Notes under the pieces: model-generated | The model's input: only the letters and a program-made list of their open reading frames with translations | What the model was told of the DNA's origin: nothing | Databases searched by the model: none | Translations under genes and position numbers: made by a program | DNA from: JBEICQ01 sp046297395 | GTDB taxonomy: Bacteria > Bacteroidota > Bacteroidia > UBA4408 | Direction: 5' to 3' | Length of the DNA: 21,818 bases | NCBI GenBank assembly: GCA_046297395.1 | Contig: JBKCNM010000100.1 | Coordinates: forward strand, 1 to 21,818 | Shown here: positions 18,001-21,818 of the stretch, in pieces | How the letters are laid out: each line of letters begins with the position of its first letter | Position numbering within the stretch: the stretch's first letter is position 1

Positions 18001-18009
18001 CTGTTTCAT
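6085..18009 (-). CDS. Giant mosaic surface adhesin with T9SS type-A sorting domain (3,974 residues)
   Basis: One uninterrupted frame. Approximate modules by residue: signal peptide 1-40 (…LGSAFAQ); jelly-roll-like N-terminal domain 41-230; beta-helix-like strands 230-420; Gly-rich GxGYTxAP repeats with phage-tail-like patches 420-800; more beta strands 840-1050; lectin/NIDO-like region 1070-1305; PPC-like domains (PxNDN...ADVWFKF, DDDVWYKF) around 1315-1440, 1555-1760, 2785-2932, 3070-3205 and 3210-3345, with two related domains at 1764-1903 and 2932-3070; four FN3 domains (from 1903, 2167, 2430 and 2693) alternating with three MAM/cleaved-adhesin-like domains; beta-helix 3350-3527; and a C-terminal sorting domain 3894-3974 (VFVNIPAEIKGDVRIEVMNVLGQ...GNYLVKVVNDGKVYTQKLYLGNK). 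Such proteins cross the outer membrane by T9SS and are anchored or released. The ligand is unknown. No promoter was found in the 49-base upstream gap, so co-transcription with the gene at 18059 is likely. Confidence 0.93.
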   Translation of the reverse strand: MKQFITNWSRGSGGTEPPLKWLRSLALTALFMLGLGSAFAQTDRIPINDGNFSNGSTFTANGWSVSNGGTPNHQWIVSSGHALAAPFAGNAAFVSNDGTAYAYTPANNSNVFFWRDVTVPAGETSISLSFNWNQQGESTWDIWQVFVAPTTVNPVGNNTHPGSGATNVPSPITGATYVGNGAVATGIQSFSGVIPPSFAGSTFRLIFSWKNETGGTQPPAAIDNIRLISSPPATYTATAQGGLWSSPGTWVGGFVPPSGAGNSIVIPSGSVVTVDQVINYQDYTINGGMQWNATSTNTMTATGNVTIGGGSFYPFTTGLSGVQINLLGNFTNNSYANLSLAALVFGGTGTQTLGGTGTYEGMAGTGAVGTLVMQGSGTLNVAVPISVRTLSSLAGTITGGSNINVNNRNTNVFGARKNQVQNVVVTNMGSGYTTAPFVGGASAALWTSAAVSAGNLRINPANGHQYVALNAASSITAPTHTDNSVAVVDGISWLHVGPAGNIGTAFAQGSLTPSAGTQYFCNGKIYTCISGAAMTPAQITAAAPFTTTDGALLTIGTATFRVAGNAASVTVNHDATNGVVRSLSVSTVGTGYTNANPTIAFVPNTTGTGATATAFRIAGFTAGTASLIQKQAGGNIGSPVISSTQGIGGVTTGTDLGFYLTAPTVGVGGPTGINFVTAQGSGYTSAPTVAFTGGTIVSGTNTFATVVAAGRVLSITLTTSALYSVPPTGITITGGGGSGATAALPANCWAQITASLAGNGQINSYSVTQPGFGYLVAPTLALSTAGAGERTATAPTCGANLFNLQCGNFTPVTINGVAPTLLNATHDESGNLAGCIPTNRRINILTSGAGGQGITFTGNITIYAASGGLVLTSGNINLGGNTLTFETPTFLGQSAGTASGVINGSIQLNGISTTTFTRTFPFATSPGSTGAVQLNIGSGSLATGSNITRITVTQSGAPSGTAGTANMTGARSFTVDINAGTTFGTNPTMLLGFGALDILTSDNPTLRLCQSNTGLSSGWTIRSVSSGTGALSANGTRTTATVGPEGPIVFASTMYFGWASTFTPPPALNYTVTRTTGDVYNSIAPIAAGGDGTGTLSTAFGDEGTQQININSLGFTYQGSPVTSATIHANGYIALNNGLYSYTGASSWDNTLSADNGGSGTIDANKRNVLAPFYDDLNKASPVIYYKTVGTQFIAEWFNTTFYGLAGPQLYYQVVLDAADQSITFKYGDMQLYNGTQNVRWSYTCGISGSFIQTPVQPGQIMQQQFENSTFFTHENNARANWGANGLAISPEPHSSIKFTPGSYVPVAAPSATPPPNDNPAGAITLPALTQFPSNIAWDYINNRSNLYTTRYATNDPSIASCAGPANPADVWFKFVANNPDMTVRIYGSGGFIPRVEVRDEFNNPLAPAQCNVGVQGITVDATLNGLAVGDIYFVRVSHDLTGTTASALASVSGGIASISGFTSGTNYTVPIAAVSYVPNNQGPIVRVSGGGGGGFAMALTNPFSTAISQVVSTLTQSNFTTVGGLGYTSAPSITIDSPNWGITGEFGIIVYAAAANDNYATATRIIPTNTTTCVTPLTGLAGTTTNGTSTLTMTSTSALGAVGDQWVLSGSNLPSNVIGTVASATTVTLSSNATGTGSITFAANRNQYTNVFTGAATQSPQTVCAGTPDDDVWFVFQSAASYAKADVTGNTNFDPQVEVFEATTLGGPITSINCQAAPGAGGTNSVFFATTSGNYYYLRIYHAGAGATTSSFSVCVNDFVPPPGFFCAAPKVIASIPYTDSDNSANFGNQYGSQSCSVNYGDGNDVTYLMDWSAESASTFPRVVNISLNNTDNTGWIGFFVKGPALADCENTTGCLDFAVSGGSSSVSKQVTITDPGKYYIIIDYFPAPSSSNYTLSLNYVCPQIVGLSTSAITTTAATLNWTASAPSVNGYTVEMRQLPSGTFSSTAFGLGVQNPLTGNVANVSGLTAATQYEYRVTASCYGSPTPTLATVSATEAFTTDCPASTAPLTWNFDGVTPPALPICFNKVVAGGCAVETATAGGPVSTPNQVRFTNTAAANPAGQAILVLPKLSDIDGINLRRIKFNGKSNVAGYTLEVGTMSDPFNPATFVSLNTFAMTTGNVVYTYQFDQVTTTDEFVAFRMTQANLGGSRIIYVDNIIWEEIPPCADPIGLATSAITTSSATVSWTAVVGASGYNLEYREVGDPFFSPFSGNPVSGTSASLTGLSDATTHEWRVQANCTNPPQSAFTQGPSFTTLCGAANVPYNEDFEGITANDQLPNCMAVANATMGAGIRSYATAPTGTNYNRIPRSGTKFISYYYTPNGVDKWIFTKGIQLTAGFTYAFKAFYITDGFSGWNTLEAAYGSTQNAAGMTNTIVTVSSPTNTTYQAITGNIIPATSGVYYFGIKCNHSGVPWYLTIDDISVAIPSACPTPGDPNYSAITTNSATLNWAAGGSETAWDIEGGPAPYAFSGVPTISNVSNNSAYVISGLNSSTTYEYKVRARCSGVLQSDWSSSTSFSTLCSPASLPYTENFEGILANNTLPSCMAVGGTTLGNGVLTYIASPTGTLYNRIARSGTKFASFNWTPTGTNKWLFTRGVNLTAGQTYIFTAHYITDGFSGWNTVQASYGTSQSPAGMTNNVITLSGPTNTSYQEMTGLVTPSSSGEHFFGIMVNNNGTPWYLSVDDISVIEAPACPTPNTATDAPVSLTSIQLNWTVLYGTPSSYEIEYRTNQSFTGTPNLTGIAGNNTTITGLSAQTTYFYRVRSRCSPTSVGAWSSIFTFTTPPANDACADAIVVTPNTTVVCNNTVSGTTRGATGSVAGCAPFGATADDDVWYKFTAANTSHIVTVSPAFGFDPAFEVWENGCAGIPLTGGCVNAGANGVAESVSLTGLTVGSEYLVRIYMRDVRTATENFFTGDPIEYGFSLCISSPVPAAGVDCDNPVIVSTFPYTSNYTTNFMGNDLGAQTSTCASGYGNGNDVVYRIDITPATAGRKNIRLQNLNATKYMGWFLKDATNCLTTSSSLACATMGNIDICQGAYTFTPGTYYLVVDHNATLGTAAASYLLQIENVPGNDDPSIATAPLLTSGPTCSPTAGTVLNAGASGQAVGTCGGTPDEDVWYRFTATTPSQIIIVSTNDTWVNRVEVWDNALASNLGCASGITANGVTTTRLSIAGLTGGQNYYIRVYGANTGVGSFSSNDWADFSICLQDPPANDNICGAVTLPVNNIAAYTAGDNTLATGSVTSVSSWGTNSNFNDLWYKVTVPAGGVVVLNALAGTYNDLDMQVYTSANNTCTGALTSVSTDLGSGFGNMPYLYVSGLTSGNTLFVQVRSNLATGFGTFQIAATDAVNWTGASNSIWETGANWFNESAPAANQNIAIPATVNRPVINSSPTVTNLTIYSNASSGTAMQTLTFGASSVLTVRGNLTTNNTVSLNGPSGTLRFTGTSAQTLTGNFIGNSRLEVNKTGGSFTLANTPGTSLVMNNVLTPTAGTITTNNKLTIASAGMVAPGGGTISGTATVQRRVFVGNYHYMTSPVNNTPVSTVESNFGDDTNIWGDVGYAYTTDPSVPQPSVFPTAWWYNEANADSNAAFGWTSATGAVEMNPGRGIAVKVYQNTGTTFDVNGNLNTGNISRAITYTNSGKPNSDGFNLLGNPYPSSLAWNNFYTTNSASIENALYLWDPVTNNYAAFNGTVWQNNAGAGSNDKIAHSQGFFVKAKSTITNPTNVNFTDAMRSTTYANNFFSNPVSTLRLKIENGGLSDETVIYLDENASSNYDVNIDASKLIPTFVSSPSLYTISDDNHNMAINVMKNFSLNTIIPLGVIAGETGRVTISAADLSALDLFTEIYLEDALTGKIINLKDQSSYAVDLSKGNAGSRFFLRFSKENTAAPSLSASQTGGFNIYSADNRVFVNIPAEIKGDVRIEVMNVLGQEMAFMNASNASGLKEISVPNAVAGNYLVKVVNDGKVYTQKLYLGNK
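9931..11511 (-). repeat. Tandem duplication of an FN3 + adhesin module within the giant gene
   Basis: Two consecutive coding units, 10723-11511 (789 bp) and 9931-10722 (792 bp), encode clearly homologous 263-264 residue segments. Shared landmarks include DFEGI/NFEGI, LPNCMAV/LPSCMAV, YNRIxRSGTKF, ITDGFSGWNT, SPTNT/GPTNTSYQ and PWYLxxDDISV. The DNA has diverged, so the duplication is not recent. Only short patches such as TCCAACCGCT (10149-10158 and 10941-10950) remain identical. Confidence 0.85.
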
Positions 18010-18058
18010 ACGCGTGTTTGTTTTGGTTTATTTGTTTGTGTTTGATTTTATATGAAGT

Positions 18059-18841
18059 TTATTTTTTTGTTTTGGGTTTGCTCGTTTGAGGCTTTCCTTT
18101 GCCATCTGCCGGTTTAGCAGGTAAGGAGGCAGGATTGATTGCCTGCTCGGGAGCAATCTGTTTGGGGATGTATTTGATAAAACGGTTTTGGGCCATGGCC
18201 TCTTCGGCATAGTTGCGGGGGGCAGCATCAGGAAGCGGTGCCAGTCCGTGTGCTTTTCCGAAATTCCTGACGAACATGTCTGAAGAAAGATTGAAATCCA
18301 TTTTCTCCACATCGGGAGTGGAAAGACCCAGCATCAGTTTGGGCATCATGGCTGAGATAAAATCCTTGCCATAAGTTTGCTGATAGAGCTTGATGATATT
18401 TTGGTTGATAGTACCACCTACTGTGTATACATTATAATCGAGTACAAAATATTCGGAAAAGAAAAACATCCTTTTTACTTTGGAAGGATCTATCTTTAGA
18501 ATTTGTACTGCAAAATCTGCTTGAATAATCAGCGGAAATCTTGCCAAAGAGTCCGGTGCATTTTCTGCCATCTCTCTTATTTTAATCTGCATGGCTGCTG
18601 CCATGTCTTCGTCAGAAGCGGCTGCAGAAGCGGTATTGAGAAGGATGGGTTCGGATACATTGGGATTGCTGATGCTTTCTGCTTCGAGGCGTTTTTTATC
18701 ATAGTTTGCTTTCTCTATTTTTTGTTTTTCCAACTCCGCATCCCGGTTGAGGATAAGTGGTGTTTGCTGTGCAAAGCCGGAGCTAAAAAACAGGCATAAA
18801 AAACCCAGAAACAAGAAAAAAAGCTTGGGCGTATGGCTCAT
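18059..18841 (-). CDS. Secreted protein of unknown function
   Basis: I do not recognise the family. From ATG 18841 it encodes 260 residues with a signal peptide (MSHTPKLFFLFLGFLCLFFSSGFAQ). After this come a charged, probably helical stretch (RDAELEKQKIEKANYDKKRLEAE), a central domain with SDEDMAAAMQIKIREM, FPLIIQADFAVQILKIDPSKVKRMFFFSEYFVLDYNVYTVGG and FNLSSDMFVRNFGKAHGLAPLPDA, and a basic Pro/Lys-rich tail. An upstream in-frame ATG at 18877 would add 12 residues before the signal peptide. The 18841 start was preferred because it gives a standard signal peptide and leaves 5 bases after the small ORF upstream. The giant adhesin gene follows after 49 bases on the same strand, so a periplasmic or surface role linked to it is possible but only inferred. 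Confidence 0.7.
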   Translation of the reverse strand: MSHTPKLFFLFLGFLCLFFSSGFAQQTPLILNRDAELEKQKIEKANYDKKRLEAESISNPNVSEPILLNTASAAASDEDMAAAMQIKIREMAENAPDSLARFPLIIQADFAVQILKIDPSKVKRMFFFSEYFVLDYNVYTVGGTINQNIIKLYQQTYGKDFISAMMPKLMLGLSTPDVEKMDFNLSSDMFVRNFGKAHGLAPLPDAAPRNYAEEAMAQNRFIKYIPKQIAPEQAINPASLPAKPADGKGKPQTSKPKTKK

Positions 18842-18846
18842 TTTTT

Positions 18847-19047
18847 TCACTTTGATAGATATTCCTTGATCAGACATTGAAATGCTAAGTTAACGATAGT
18901 TTTACTTTGCACAAACAATTCCTTGACACCAAAAACATGTTTCTTAGGCAAAACAAGCGTTTTTAATAATTTACCATTGATAATCAGTGTAATAATTTTT
19001 CCATAATGAAGGGTTACCTTTGGATTTTCCGGTAATTCAATCTTCAC
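18847..19047 (-). CDS. Possible small protein of unknown function
   Basis: A 66-codon frame from GTG 19047 (MKIELPENPKVTLHYGKIITLIINGK...) to TGA 18847. It has a plausible protein composition, with beta-like hydrophobic alternation, and ends 5 bases before the ATG chosen for the next gene. An in-frame TAA three codons upstream excludes a longer version. An ATG at 19078 in another frame opens only 13 codons. I recognise no family and see no clear promoter. It may be real, the remnant of a slightly longer gene, or a chance frame. Confidence 0.4.
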   Translation of the reverse strand: MKIELPENPKVTLHYGKIITLIINGKLLKTLVLPKKHVFGVKELFVQSKTIVNLAFQCLIKEYLSK

Positions 19048-19278
19048 GGTCGTTTAAAATAGACCTTCTGTCGTTCATATTCAAAGGATCATTCTGTTTT
19101 TTCCTCTAATACCCGAGTGAGCCTGGAAAACAAACTTTTGATGGGTTCCGTTTGTGGGCTCGCTGCTTTGGCAGCTTTTCTCTCTCGCTGGCCATGTTAC
19201 AGAGGTGTTCATTAGCAAGGCTACCGCACAATCATCTTTGTATGAAGATGAGTAGCCTGTGTTTGCGAAGCCGCTGTG

Positions 19279-19286
19279 TATCTTTG
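19279..19286 (+). promoter_or_regulatory. TAnnTTTG promoter of gltX
   Basis: TATCTTTG, a perfect Bacteroidota -7 element, lies 16 bases before the ATG at 19303 and predicts a leader of about 10 bases. It shows that a GTG at 19276, in frame with gltX, cannot be the start because it lies in the promoter. A TTTG at 19262 is too close to be a standard -33 box. The rest of the 19048-19302 gap holds only small hairpins (19162-19175, 19233-19250) of unclear meaning. Confidence 0.75.
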
Positions 19287-19302
19287 CACACTTTTTAGAA
19301 AC

Positions 19303-20868
19303 ATGGTACACAACAAGCGCGTCAGGCTGAGGTTTGCACCCAGCCCAACAGGTCCCCTGCACATGGGCGGGGTAAGAACGGCCCTTTACAATTACCTGTA
19401 TGCCAAGCAGCAGGGAGGAGATTTTTTGCTGCGCATAGAGGATACCGACCAAACGCGTTATGTGCCGGGCGCAGAGGAATATATACTGGAAGCCCTTCGC
19501 TGGTGCGGCATCATGCCCGACGAAGGCGTGGGTGTAGGCGGCAAGCATGCTCCCTACCGTCAGAGCGAGCGCAAGGAGTTGGGTATTTACCGCAAGTATG
19601 CCATGCAATTGGTAGAGGCCGGACATGCCTATTTGGCCTTTGATACGCCGGAGGAGTTGGACCGTATGCGGCAAACCCTGCAGGCGGGCGGTGCGGCTGC
19701 GCCACAGTACAATGCGGCCACCCGGCAGGAAATGAAAAATTCACTTACGCTTCCACCCGAGGAAGTAAACCGCCTGGTGAGCATGCACACGCCTTATGTT
19801 ATCCGACTAAAGGTGCCCCGAAACAGGGAAATAAGGCTGCGCGACATCATTCGCGGATGGGTGGTGGTAAATTCATCCACGCTCGACGACAAAGTATTGC
19901 TCAAAGCAGATGGCATGCCTACTTATCATCTGGCGCATATCGTGGATGATATTCTGATGGAAATTACGCATGTAGTGCGTGGGGAAGAATGGTTGCCATC
20001 GGCTCCCGCACATGTATTGATTTATGAATTTCTGGGATTGGAAAAAGAGCTGCCGGAGTATGCGCATCTGCCCCTCTTGCTGAAGCCTGAGGGCAGCGGC
20101 AAGCTGAGCAAGCGCGATGGCGACAGGCTGGGTTTTCCGGTATTTCCGCTGGAGTGGAAAGATCCGCTCACGGGAGAAGTTTCTTCAGGCTACCGGGAGA
20201 AGGGGTATTTTGCAGATGGATTTATCAACATGCTGGCGCTGCTGGGATGGAATCCGGGCAATAACCAGGAAGTGATGGAAATGAAAGACATGGTGGCTTT
20301 GTTTTCTTTGGCAAAAGTGAGCAAGGCAGGCGCCAGGTTTGATCCGGAAAAAGCGGCCTGGTTTAACCAACAGTATCTGCGCAAAAGGGATACAAAGGAG
20401 CTGGCAAAAATCTTTTTACAAAGTACGGAAGCATTGGCCTCTTCTGAAAAATTGTTTGGCGATGTTTCTTATGTGGAAGGTTTTTGCAAACTGATGCAGG
20501 AAAAAGCACGGTTTGTGCATGAGTTTTGGTCGCTGGGCAGTTATTTTTTTACGGAACCGGAAATCTTTGATGCGGCATTGATTGCCAAGAAATGGCAGGC
20601 GCAAACGCCTGCGTTTTTTGGAGCGCTTGCACAAAGATGGGAAACGCAGGAGACATGGGATGCAGCTTCTTTGGAAGCTTCCTACAAATCGTTGGCAGCG
20701 GAGATGGGTTTACAGGCTTCTCATTTTAACCAGTTGTTGCGACTGGCATTGTCGGGCATGGGCGGTGGCCCGCAGCTTTTCGACATGGTGGCGCTGATTG
20801 GGAGAGAGAGGGTTTGTAGGCGGATTGTGGGGTTTGGAAGTAGGGTATGGAAAGTGAATGGTGAATAG
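19303..20868 (+). CDS. gltX: Glutamate--tRNA ligase
   Basis: Encodes 521 residues, typical of Bacteroidota GltX. The class I signature HMGG (20-23, in FAPSPTGPLHMGGVRTALYNYL) and the KMSKS-type KLSKR (267-271) are intact, as are RIEDTDQTR and YRQSER. The enzyme charges tRNA-Glu with glutamate in the cytoplasm. The start at ATG 19303 gives the family N-terminus (MVHNKRVRLRFAPSPTGP). The last residues (VGFGSRVWKVNGE) look like an extension beyond the usual end: the final codons and the TAG stop (20866-20868) lie inside a 7-bp tandem repeat. It is transcribed alone and divergently from the secreted-protein/adhesin unit. No terminator was seen downstream. Confidence 0.96.
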   Translation: MVHNKRVRLRFAPSPTGPLHMGGVRTALYNYLYAKQQGGDFLLRIEDTDQTRYVPGAEEYILEALRWCGIMPDEGVGVGGKHAPYRQSERKELGIYRKYAMQLVEAGHAYLAFDTPEELDRMRQTLQAGGAAAPQYNAATRQEMKNSLTLPPEEVNRLVSMHTPYVIRLKVPRNREIRLRDIIRGWVVVNSSTLDDKVLLKADGMPTYHLAHIVDDILMEITHVVRGEEWLPSAPAHVLIYEFLGLEKELPEYAHLPLLLKPEGSGKLSKRDGDRLGFPVFPLEWKDPLTGEVSSGYREKGYFADGFINMLALLGWNPGNNQEVMEMKDMVALFSLAKVSKAGARFDPEKAAWFNQQYLRKRDTKELAKIFLQSTEALASSEKLFGDVSYVEGFCKLMQEKARFVHEFWSLGSYFFTEPEIFDAALIAKKWQAQTPAFFGALAQRWETQETWDAASLEASYKSLAAEMGLQASHFNQLLRLALSGMGGGPQLFDMVALIGRERVCRRIVGFGSRVWKVNGE

Positions 20869-20888
20869 TGGTTAGTGGTTAGTGGTTA
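20854..20888 (+). repeat. Heptanucleotide tandem repeat across the gltX stop codon
   Basis: Five consecutive 7-base units: GTGAATG, GTGAATA, then GTGGTTA three times, followed by a partial GTTG. The TAG of gltX falls at the junction of units two and three. Because 7 is not a multiple of 3, gain or loss of units upstream of the stop would change the C-terminal frame. Such repeats change length by replication slippage. Confidence 0.85.
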
Positions 20889-20998
20889 GTTGCCCTTCCC
20901 TAAATAGCGTTGAACATTTTACTTTCTGTTTTTCGTTTGGGTTATTCTTTTGCGGTGCGTGATTGTATTTACTATCCCAAATGGGGCTTTATAGGGTC

Positions 20999-21139
20999 GA
21001 ACTTTTAGGCTTATAAAATGAGATGATTCAAGCGAAGGCAGATTTCCTCCCCCTTGTGCGCTTGAAGGTGTGTAAGCGAAGGGGGAAAGGCGGAAAACTT
21101 GCAAGAAGCCAAATTGTTTGAATTGTTTTCTGATGATGA
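20999..21139. repeat. Long direct repeat, copy 1 (left of the DUF559 gene)
   Basis: 141 bases starting GAACTTTTAGGC match the copy at 21678-21818 with a constant offset of 679 and only two mismatches (21112/21791 and 21138/21817). The left boundary is sharp: bases before 20999 and 21678 are unrelated. The right end cannot be set because copy 2 runs off the window. It lies in the 316-base gene-free stretch 20869-21184, whose only other feature is the heptamer repeat. Short frames inside it are not considered genes. Confidence 0.95.
21027..21086 (+). other. Competing hairpins within the direct repeat
   Basis: Stem A pairs TTCAAGCG (21027-21034) with CGCTTGAA (21059-21066). Stem B pairs TCCCCCTT (21048-21055) with AAGGGGGA (21079-21086) and CGCTT (21059-21063) with AAGCG (21074-21078), with a 3-base bulge. 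Both use CGCTT, so they exclude each other; stem B is longer. The same structure recurs in copy 2 at +679. This may be a DNA hairpin recognised by a protein, an RNA switch, or a transcription terminator; the sequence does not say which. Confidence 0.6.
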
Positions 21140-21184
21140 AATTTGTGCATGCAGGGATTGTTTTCCGACAGGGGGATGATGGTG

Positions 21185-21580
21185 TTAGTTAGATTTCTTG
21201 TTAAACGGCCACTTCAAGTTCATTGCCAAATCAAATAAAATTTCTCTTACATTATTAAAATCATTTATGATTTCTTCATCCTGAAATCTTATGAAATGAA
21301 ATCCTAATTTTTTAAGATTCCTCTCCTTTAAAAGATCCTTTTCATATACCTTTTCATCTAAATGAGATATTCCATCTGTCTCAATAACCAAATTTAATTC
21401 TTTACTATAGAAATCTACTATATAGTTTCCAATTGGCCTTTGTCTATAAAATTGAATTCCCAGAAGCTGTTTTCTAGAAAGCAATTTACTCCAGAGTTTA
21501 ATTTCTGCTTTCGTACTTTCATTTCTATGGGTTCTAGATAAATTCTTCAGTTTTTTATTGTAGTAAGAATTTGAATACAT
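21185..21580 (-). CDS. DUF559 family (Vsr-like) putative endonuclease
   Basis: Encodes 131 residues with the full DUF559 pattern: the N-terminal STKAEIKLWSKLLSRKQLLGIQFYRQRPIGNYIVDFY, the PD-(D/E)XK-like core IVDFYSKELNLVIETDG (Asp56, Glu67, Asp69), the following H73 (DGISHL), and the C-terminal LGFHFIRFQDEEI. The family resembles Vsr mismatch endonucleases, but substrates are mostly unknown. The coding sequence is much more AT-rich than gltX next door, which suggests transfer. It has its own TAnnTTTG promoter and lies entirely between two direct repeats, so the unit may move or have been inserted as a cassette. The start at ATG 21580 is the usual one for the family. Confidence 0.9.
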   Translation of the reverse strand: MYSNSYYNKKLKNLSRTHRNESTKAEIKLWSKLLSRKQLLGIQFYRQRPIGNYIVDFYSKELNLVIETDGISHLDEKVYEKDLLKERNLKKLGFHFIRFQDEEIINDFNNVREILFDLAMNLKWPFNKKSN

Positions 21581-21604
21581 GTTTTAAATAATAGAATGTT
21601 TTGC

Positions 21605-21612
21605 CAAAAATA
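21605..21612 (-). promoter_or_regulatory. TAnnTTTG promoter of the DUF559 gene
   Basis: The coding strand reads TATTTTTG, a perfect match to TAnnTTTG, 24 bases before the ATG at 21580, in an AT-rich leader. It lies inside the repeat-bounded segment, so the cassette carries its own promoter. In such AT-rich DNA a chance match is possible. Confidence 0.5.
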
Positions 21613-21677
21613 GCATTGATTTTAAAAAAATGAAATTGCTTAATAATAGCATACTCAAAGATTATTTCAATACAGAT

Positions 21678-21818
21678 GAACTTTTAGGCTTATAAAATGA
21701 GATGATTCAAGCGAAGGCAGATTTCCTCCCCCTTGTGCGCTTGAAGGTGTGTAAGCGAAGGGGGAAAGGCGGAAAACTTGCAAGAAGCCACATTGTTTGA
21801 ATTGTTTTCTGATGATAA
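21678..21818. repeat. Long direct repeat, copy 2 (right of the DUF559 gene, cut by the window end)
   Basis: The second copy of the repeat described at 20999-21139, in the same orientation and 98-99% identical, still matching at the last base of the window apart from one mismatch. It includes the same hairpin structures (21706-21765). The true right end lies outside the window. Confidence 0.95.

Noticed and set aside
19162..19179. Small GCTGC/GCAGC hairpin followed by four Ts, a possible terminator
   Set aside because: Only 5 bp of stem and a short T run, with no plus-strand gene upstream that would need it.
19081..19674. A 197-codon minus-strand frame overlapping the 5' part of gltX and its promoter
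   Set aside because: Antisense to clearly coding gltX, no signal peptide or known motif, and the intergenic part shows no conservation clue.
20919..21104. A 61-codon minus-strand frame through direct repeat copy 1
   Set aside because: Its C-poor, Pro/Ser-rich product (SPFAYTPSSAQGGGN) comes from translating the hairpin repeat; repeats of this kind commonly give spurious frames.
1..21818. CRISPR arrays, tRNA or rRNA genes, insertion sequences and an RM or defence operon
   Set aside because: No regularly spaced short repeats, cloverleaf-like sequence, transposase or methyltransferase was seen; the only nuclease is the single DUF559 gene, which is not enough to call a defence system.

Overview
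The window looks like chromosomal DNA of a member of the Bacteroidota. The signs are a very large surface protein ending in a type IX secretion (T9SS) type-A sorting domain, promoter elements of the TAnnTTTG type, A-rich leaders without Shine-Dalgarno sequences, Bacteroidota-type secreted proteins (BNR/VPS10-like, LolA-like, a Cys-rich lipoprotein), and separate PurS and CpsB/YwqE-type proteins. The order or species cannot be fixed from the sequence alone.

Layout. 1-1417 (minus): a translationally coupled pair, a LolA/LppX-like secreted protein followed by the 5' part of a BNR-repeat (VPS10-like) protein that runs off the left edge. 1585-2068 (plus): a small lipoprotein and a PurS subunit. 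2073-5983 (minus): a tight four-gene operon, prfB - rfbB - UDP-hexose epimerase - cpsB, with overlapping or nearly overlapping genes. prfB needs a programmed +1 frameshift at CTT TAA C behind AGGAGG. The epimerase is also shifted by +1, at a CCCC run near its 3' end. A hairpin terminator (6007-6037) separates this operon from the next. 6085-18009 (minus): a single 3,974-codon gene for a mosaic T9SS adhesin that fills more than half the window. It is preceded by a secreted protein of unknown function (18059-18841) and a doubtful small ORF. 19303-20868 (plus): gltX, driven by a clear TAnnTTTG promoter and ending inside a 7-bp tandem repeat. 20999-21818: an AT-rich DUF559 (Vsr-like) nuclease gene sits between two direct repeats of at least 141 bp that carry strong, mutually exclusive hairpins.

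How the genes work together. The prfB operon links a translation release factor to nucleotide-sugar and polysaccharide genes, which probably serve surface glycans. The giant protein is probably exported through the Sec system and T9SS to the cell surface, and its many adhesin, FN3 and pre-peptidase-like modules suggest adhesion or gliding-related roles. purS supplies a subunit for purine synthesis whose partners are not in the window.

Most unusual points: a UAA (not UGA) RF2 frameshift site with a retained Shine-Dalgarno-like stimulator in a lineage that rarely uses Shine-Dalgarno for initiation; a second +1-prone CCC-C site in the same operon; and the repeat-bounded DUF559 islet, which is the best candidate for an uncharacterised mobile unit. 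No CRISPR array, tRNA, rRNA or recognisable insertion sequence was seen.
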